Translations under genes and position numbers: made by a program
The notes under the pieces: generated by a model
What the model saw: only the letters and a program-made list of their open reading frames with translations
Database searches by the model: none
What the model was told of the DNA's origin: nothing
Part shown: one piece after another, positions 57,735-64,000 of the stretch
Layout: the number at the start of each line of letters is the position of its first letter
Position numbering within the stretch: position 1 is the first letter of the stretch
Assembly (NCBI GenBank): GCA_963693085.1
Contig: OY856413.1
Span: forward strand, 749,796,056-749,860,055
Reading direction: 5' to 3'
DNA length: 64,000 nt
Source: Alisma plantago-aquatica
Lineage: Eukaryota; Streptophyta; Magnoliopsida; Alismatales; Alismataceae

Positions 57735-59680
57735 ATGATGTTGTGTTTGCATTGATTATCGTCATTTGAACAACACCATGCTTAAAGATCATTTTCCCTA
57801 CCCTTTATTGACTAGATTCTAAAGAGCCAAAATGGTTGATCATATTTTTATTGTTTAGATATGTATTTAGGCTAACCACAGGATCATGATGATTCAAGCT
57901 TGACTTTCCCCTATGTCACTTTCATGTACCACCTCATGCCTTTCAGTATTTGTAATGCCCCAACAACTTATAAATGGTGCATGATCACAATTTTCTATGA
58001 CATGGTTGAACATTGTCTTGAAATTTTCATGGATGACTTTTTGGTGTATAGAGAGTATTTTAATAATATGTTTTCCATTATTGATCAGGTTTTATAGAAA
58101 TGTAAGGAAACTCATATGGTTTTTAAGTAGGAGAAGTGTCACATGATGGTGAATGAAGGGATACCACTGGGACATAAATTGTCCAAAAAGGGGACAAAGG
58201 TTGATCTGGAAAAATTGAGGTGATCTCTAAACTTCCTCCACCTTCTTCAATGAAGGGAGTTGTAAGATTTCTTAGGTATGTAGATTTTCACCTTTGATTC
58301 ATAAAAGATTTTTCCAATGTTGCAAAACCCCTTTCTGAGATATTGTAGAAGGTGTTGAATTTTAGTTTGACGATCATTATTTGCAAAAATTTAAGGTTTC
58401 AAATGAGAAGATACTATCTTCATTTGTGGTGGTGGTTCTAGACTAGAACCATCCCTTTGAGCTAATGTGTGATGCCTCAAATTATATAGTTGGAGATTTT
58501 TGTGTGCCATTAGAAAGATCATACTTTATCAACTATTTATAATGCATCATGCACTATAAATGATGCTCATATTAACTACACCACCTCCAAACAAGAACTT
58601 ATACCTGTCTTCTATGATTTTGATGAATTTAGGCAATATTTGATGGTTGCTAAGGTGATAGTATAGAATGATCATGTAGACATAAAGCATCTCATGCAGA
58701 AAAAGGATGTGAAACTGAGACAAATCTATTGGATCCTACTACTACAAGAATTTGACATAGAGGTGAGAGATAAACTTGGAGTATAATATGTAGTAGCAAA
58801 TCATCTGTCAGTCTAGAGAGGGTGAAAGAATTTGGGTTAGAGACACCCATTGTTGAGGATTCAAGATGAACAACTTTTTGTGGTTAAGAATAAGGATTCA
58901 TGGTACTCAAATGCTATTAATTATCAAGCTTGTGGGGAATTACCAAAAGATTGGGGGTAGCAAGAACGAAAAAAATATTCTTACATTCTTTAATGTATTT
59001 CATTTGGCATGACCCATCTTGTTGGCGTAGTGCCATTATAATATTTTGAGGAATGTTGTTCCTAAGTGTGAGATTGAGAACATCTTTTCTTACCGCCACT
59101 CCATGACCACCAAGGGACACTATGCCAGCTCAATAACATACAATACAATATCAAAGAGTGGACTATATTCTCCATGTTTGTTTAAGGATGCTCAAAACTA
59201 TGTACAAAGGTGTGATGCGTGTCAACACACGGGTCCTATTTCTAGGAGACATGAAATGCCTCTCAAGAGCTTTTAGTAAGCTGAGGTTTTTGATCTATGG
59301 CGTATTGATTTTTTGGGGTGTCTTTGTATTCTAATTGAAACTTATATATCATTCTAAATATTGGTTAAGTGTCAAAATGGGTGCAAGAAATTTCAACCCA
59401 CACTAATGATGTGCAGGTCGTTTATAGATTTCTAACAAAACACATATTTTACAGGTTCAAAGTGCATCATATGATGGTCAATGATGGTGTCTCTCTTTTT
59501 ACAAATAGAAAATTTGGAGCACTATTGAGAAAATGGGGTAAAGTGTAGGGTAGGCACCCCATACCACCTTCAGAGCCATGTATAGGTAGAGGTTTAGAAT
59601 AGAGAGATTAAATGTTTATAGAAAATACAATCACCACTACTAGAACCATTTAGAGCATGTAATAGAATTATTCCATGTGG
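57735..59680 (+). pseudogene. pol: Athila-type Ty3/gypsy pol: RT, RNase H, integrase
   Basis: RT begins abruptly at CVCIDYRHLN (near 57,750), then KDHFPYPLL and the FSICNAPTTYKWCM block; FMDDFLVY (58,029) carries the Asp pair. GHKLSKKGTKV follows. RNase H traces (58,450-58,800) include NYTTSKQELIPVFYDFDEFR and ILLLQEFDIEVRDK, both diagnostic of Athila/Tat-like elements. Integrase traces (59,050-59,680) include GHYASS, CQHTGPISRRHEMPL and WRIDFLG. Stops are frequent. The part upstream of RT (gag, protease) is missing because the chromovirus LTR adjoins it. Confidence 0.83.
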
Positions 59681-60159
59681 GCATATACAATGTATTTTGA
59701 GAACCCTCTAGAATAACCCAAAATTGGTTAGTGTATGTCTAGACATGAAACCTTCACACACAATTAAAGCATATGGCTAAGTGGGACTTAAGGAAACCAA
59801 AATTTTGACTTATCTATTACAAGGAGAAGCACAAGCTAGATCTAAATAAACTTTGGCTAGACACTTATGAAAATATGAGGATATTAGGGGTAGAACAAAA
59901 AGAGTCCATGATCACCACATTTTACATTGGACCTTCTCATCGGGTTAGTTGATATTATTTTTTGGTTCTAGGTTGAAGTTGCATCCCGGTCAATTGGGGT
60001 CATGATGCAGTGGACTATATGTGGCGGTTAAGGCATTCCTTCACTTGGCAGTAGAGATAAGTGATAGTGTAAAAGTCTTTGAGACTAATGGACAAAGGCT
60101 TAAGAATGATTTTGGTGGAGAGGTGGTCACAAGAAGGTTAAGATGATGCTCTTGGAGTT
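59681..60159 (+). other. Decayed Athila pol tail
   Basis: Integrase C-terminal traces fade here, and no frame is supportable. The position fits the end of pol and the start of the long 3' non-coding region of Athila elements. Confidence 0.5.
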
Positions 60160-60700
60160 TTCTTGATACAATGTTATAATTTGAGCCTATGATGTTAAAC
60201 AAGGGCACCAATGGGAGGCAACCAATGTTTAACTTTTGTTGTTACTTCTTATTTAGATATTTCTTTTTCTTATTTCATTTATCTAAGACTTTTGATTGAA
60301 ATTTTATGCAAATAAATAAGGTGGTGTTATGTGTGTTTTAAGAGTACATAAAAGTTTTGGTACTACAAAAACAATTGCTAGTAGCACTAATCATTGATCT
60401 AAAGAGGGACACTATAGTTAATAAACTCTTATAGTTCCCTTGATAGGATGTTCTAAGTCAAGCCTATGAATTTTAAAAGGGCACTTAGAGGAAACCCATA
60501 TTTGATTTTTGTCATTAGTTCTTGTTTAGATAGTTCATTTTGTTCCTTTCTTTATCTATGTAATTTACTTGAAATTTGGGACCAAGAATTAAGGCACATG
60601 CACGTGTGTGTTAAGTGTATAGGAACAAGCTGTCTCGGTACCACTGACATAATTTTTAGTATAATTGACAATTGACCCGGAGAGGGACAATGAAGTTAAT
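60160..60700 (+). repeat. Tandemly duplicated Athila post-pol segment
   Basis: Two diverged units of about 270 bp start near 60,160 and 60,430. Both contain GGGCAC(C/T)...(G)AGG(C/A)AACCCA-like text, then TTTTTGT...AGTTCTT/ACTTCTT...TAGATA, then a GAGAGGGACA-like element. The GTTAAACAAGG...GGGAGGCAACC phrase is typical of Athila elements just after pol. Confidence 0.65.
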
Positions 60701-61250
60701 GAAAAATCATGGTACCACTGATAGTTATGTCGATGACACCAAATCCTTATCACCAAAGGATTCAAGGACTCATATATGTTGGTACTATCAACGACAACAT
60801 AAGTAGCACATACAAACTTTAACAATTCCAATAGAGCTACATTAAAATCTCATTTATAGCACCGAGTGATATCTCAATAGTACCCAGTCACACGACTTAA
60901 ATATGACCTTCTGTACTTAATCTCAGTGCTACTGAAATACCCATCAGTGTTACTGACACTTGTTGATCAAGTTATTGAAGCTATAGTAGCATCATCTCGG
61001 CACCACTAAGAGTATTTTTGGTGGCACCGATGAGTGATAGTTGGTAGCACCAATCATCATTCCAGAGCCTTCTAAGTCTCAACTCGGTACATCCACATTG
61101 CAATCATATCACCGACAAAAAAGAACAAAATCTAGTTTCGTACATAAAATGCCCTTACTTGAGCAGATTAAATGACAAAGCACAACAATCTATGGCTCCA
61201 TGTCTATGTTGATACCACCAATATGTACCAATACCACCCACATTGGGGTA
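60630..61250 (+). repeat. Scattered GGTACCACTGA-type short repeats
   Basis: About ten degenerate copies of GG(T/C)(A/G)(C/G)CAC(T/C)GA or its complement lie in 600 bp of otherwise AT-rich DNA in the Athila 3' region. The core GGTACC is palindromic. Confidence 0.55.
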
Positions 61251-61539
61251 TCTGTAGGGTGGTGAATTGACTATGATGAATGCATATTCTTCCATTTCAA
61301 TTGCTTCTTTTAGATCATTTCTTTGGGCCATTGTGTTGTAATTTCCCAGTTTTAGGATTTAATTACATTAGTTGCTTTTGTCTCCTAAAATAGAGTTTTA
61401 ATTATAATTTCTTGTTTATTGTAGGAAAATAGTTCAATTGTACCCATTCACTCCAAAGGTTGAGAACCCCTTGAAGATACTCTAGGAGTGGGAGATAAAG
61501 GAGGCTTCAAGTGCATATCTTCGCCTCCCAGAAATCCAA

Positions 61540-61850
61540 CCAGTTGGCTGACATCTCCAATCAGACAACTCACAAGCAAGAATTATTCAGATCTATAATT
61601 GCCAACCGACTGACTGGCCACCATGTCAACTGACTCAACATGAAAAAGATTGAACTATTAGTAAACAAATCGGTCAATTCACCTCAAACCAGTCGACTTA
61701 CCTACATATGAGCCCAAGCATTGAATTACCTAATGTAATAAATGAGACCTCAACTTATTGATTGACTTTCATATGATCTTGACCATCGACTTACCTCAAT
61801 CAACTGAATGGGCCCCCAATCGATCAACTCACATGGCAGTCTTTGTTGTT
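61540..61850 (+). promoter_or_regulatory. CGAC/CGAT-type short motif cluster in Athila U3
   Basis: Motifs such as AACCAGTTGGCTG, AACCGACTGACTGG, ATCGGTCAATTC, ACCAGTCGACTT and CAATCGATCAACT recur at intervals of about 30-70 bp and stop about 45 bp before the TATA box. They are looser than the E1 and solo-LTR arrays but similar in placement and flavour. Confidence 0.45.
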
Positions 61851-61893
61851 GCCTCTACAATACAAATTTAGGGTTTTTGGTCACTTCCCTTCT

Positions 61894-61903
61894 CTATAAA
61901 AGG
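61894..61903 (+). promoter_or_regulatory. TATA box of the Athila LTR
   Basis: CTATAAAAGG, a strong plant TATA match in the expected place between the motif cluster and R-U5. Confidence 0.65.
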
Positions 61904-62814
61904 AGGAGGTAGGCCAAATACAAAGAGGATCACACCCAGTAATCTTAAGTCATCATTTGGGCTCATAGAGCAAGGAAGGAGATGTCATCTTCCTCAAAAA
62001 GACTGCTAGATTGTCGCTTGATTGCAGAATAGAGTTGGAACTGCCAGATTGTTGCTTGATTGTAGAATAGAGTTGGTTATCATCTGATTGTTCCTATACG
62101 TCTTTAGAAACTGACTCCTTCTCTTACTCTTTGTACCTTTGTGATTATTTTGACTATGAATGAGTAAATCTTATTATTGGGACCTGGGATGCAACTTCAT
62201 AACCTATATCTTGTTTTAGTTGATATTGAATTCAAGAATTTTGTTGGTTAAATGTGTTTCATTAGATCTCTGAACTTGATTTATGACTTGATCTATCACA
62301 ATAATTGTTTGTTATAATCTTTGGTGAAGATACCACAAACCCTAAATTTGGAACACTAAATGAATGTGTAGAACTCCAGAATAGATGCCAGATGGAGTTC
62401 TATTTGGCAATTTGATAAAGAACCATGAACATCAAGATCCCCTATTTGTGGGGAGTTTGATCCTTATGATATTTGTGTTCCGTAAGGGCACCATTCCATT
62501 TTTTCCTAATCTTACATACTTTGTTTGAAGAGATGAATTGATTTGAATCATTACGTAGGCTATGGTGATGAACCTTGAACTCCAAGTACTCTTTATCAAT
62601 TGAAATAAATCTTCAAATTCAATCAATTTTAATTTTATAATTTTTATTCTTAATTTCTACTATAATCATTATCAAAAAAATCGATTCAAATATTGTTCTT
62701 AAAAGTAGATTTGAAATAAATCTTAATCACATTACTCATGGTTTTGACCCTTTTCACTACTATGATTGACATGTTCTCTTATACGCGAGTTGATTTCTCT
62801 TTTTAAGGTTAACT

Positions 62815-62833
62815 ATTGGGATTTTGTTCCTTA
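62815..62833 (+). other. Decayed Athila primer site
   Basis: The TTGGGATTTTGTTCC text aligns with the Asp-tRNA type primer site of Athila/Tat elements (TGGCGCCGTTGCC), mostly with C-to-T changes. Position, between LTR and gag, is the main support. Confidence 0.45.
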
Positions 62834-62863
62834 GTGAATTTTCAAGGTGTAACAAGAGCAACC

Positions 62864-64000
62864 ATGTCCAAAAAACAAGAAGCCCACGATGACACAACAC
62901 AAGAAGCAGAGCAACATAAGTAGCTTAAAACTTCTCAGTACTTAAGATCGATAATGCACAATATTCAATTACACCTCCTACTATCATTAACCCACAATAT
63001 GAAATTTATATGCAATGGATCACCATGCTGCAGTGCAACACATCCACTACCAAAATAGGCGATAATCATCAAGAACATATCCAAGACTTTTTCAACCTTT
63101 GTTCCTTGCATAAAATATCAAGTGTGTCCAAAATACTATAAAACTGTGGCTATTTAATTATTTGTTGACAAATCAGTCCAACAAATGGTACAATTCTATG
63201 GCAGGAGACCATATCACCGTGTGGGAAGGTCTCTAATCCAAGTTTATTGAAAATTACTATTCATCATCCCTCACCTATCAGATAAGGGGACAAACTAAGT
63301 AGTTCCCTATGCTTCTTGTAAAACCATTAGCTGAAACTTGGGAGCATTTAAAGAGATTCTTTGCCATTTCATGCATTATTATATCTCTCAAGTTTAGTGG
63401 ATCAAGACCTTCTACCAAGGCATTGATGAAAACACCAAGACCTTCCTTGACACTTCATCTGTAGGTAACATTGTGTTCTAAAACTTTAATAGCACTTTGG
63501 AAGTCATTAAAAAAATGTTTGAAACCCAAGCTTGATCTGTTCAAGGACAAGGTGGAGTTCTGAAGGTAGCCAAGACTAAAGATAGGTCTGAGCTTAGATC
63601 TATTGCTAAACACCTCAAGATGCTCATCTTAAAGAAAGAAAATCTAGAGTCCTCTTTCAATGTCGATGAAGGTAGAGGACAACCACAACATCTGCACTAC
63701 AGATTTCCTTTGAGAAGTCTTCTAGGGCCATAACCATTCTACTCTATAGTTCCATCTCCTTTACAATAGTGTCGTGTAAACTGAAGATGGGTAGCAAATG
63801 GAGGATCTCAAATCAATCTGTAGCATACCCAGCCTTGCGAATTACAACCTGAACTAGACCAAAAACCTTCATTGTTTCTAATATGGCAATCCAACTGACA
63901 TATAGAACGGATCACAACAACAACCTTCTCAAGCGAATAACCAAGGTTGTGTCCCCAAGATTCTAATATAATAACCAACAAAGCTTTAGGAACTAAAGTA
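62864..64000 (+). pseudogene. gag: Athila-type gag, running off the window
   Basis: Starts MSKKQEAHDDTTQEAEQ with a stop about 20 codons on. Traces of the retrotransposon Gag domain follow: LFNYLLTNQSNKWYNSMAGD (63,150-63,210), matching the Athila LFPFSLKDKAKxWLxS block, then ITVWEGL, a stop and KFIENYY, then LAETWEHLKRFF. Several stops and frame changes. It continues past the right edge. Confidence 0.75.

Larger units (their letters stand above)
61251..62813 (+). repeat. Athila-type LTR (start approximate)
   Basis: Contains CTATAAAAGG (61894-61903), an R-U5 with the CTATGAATGAGTAAATCTT...TTGGGACCTGGGATG text common to Athila LTRs, and an end just before a decayed primer site and a gag. The 5' boundary was not found. 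Confidence 0.6.

Overview
This window looks like intergenic DNA from a large, repeat-rich flowering-plant genome. The mobile-element lineages are plant-specific: a DUF8039/Ulp1-type CACTA fragment, Ty1/copia, chromovirus and Athila Ty3/gypsy elements, plant L1 LINEs with a C-terminal RNase H, a tRNA-type SINE, and hAT-like DNA elements. The species cannot be named from sequence alone. I found no intact host gene, tRNA or rRNA gene, and no CRISPR array. Nearly every recognisable coding stretch is a transposon gene, and most are broken by stops or frameshifts.

Layout. 1-5.4 kb: the spliced remains of a CACTA-type protein with a Ulp1 protease domain, then decayed repeats and a LINE-like 3' end. 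5,375-14,541: a complete copia-type LTR element (E1) with TG...CA ends, a 5-bp target duplication, a Met-tRNA primer site, LTRs that are about 98% identical by eye, an intact gag and a dead pol. 15,511-17,110: a solo LTR with a perfect 5-bp duplication. 17.5-21.3 kb: two tandem copies of a 1.7-1.8 kb hAT-like element around a small unidentified ORF. About 21.4-28.9 kb: a second member of the E1 family (E2) on the minus strand, with recognisable gag-PR-IN-RT-RH but mismatched LTRs.

28.9-34.0 kb: an LTR plus leader of another element (minus strand), into which a 5'-truncated L1 LINE with a 17-bp target duplication has inserted. 34.0-36.7 kb: a minus-strand L1 that this LTR interrupts. 38.1-38.4 and 44.8-45.6 kb: LTR ends of a gypsy family, the second with a primer site and almost no internal region. 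43.9-44.1 kb: a SINE lying in two nested target duplications. 45.9-49.3 kb: a third L1, joined to a copia RNase H scrap and then to a chromovirus (49.6-57.7 kb). That chromovirus lies inside an Athila element whose pol continues to about 59.7 kb. An Athila-type LTR and a second Athila gag fill the rest.

The genes do not form a pathway. They record nested insertion, recombination and decay. Two points stand out. E1 seems to have moved recently although its pol was probably already dead, so a gag-only, trans-mobilised element is likely. Three different LTR families carry clusters of short CG-containing dyad motifs just upstream of their TATA boxes.
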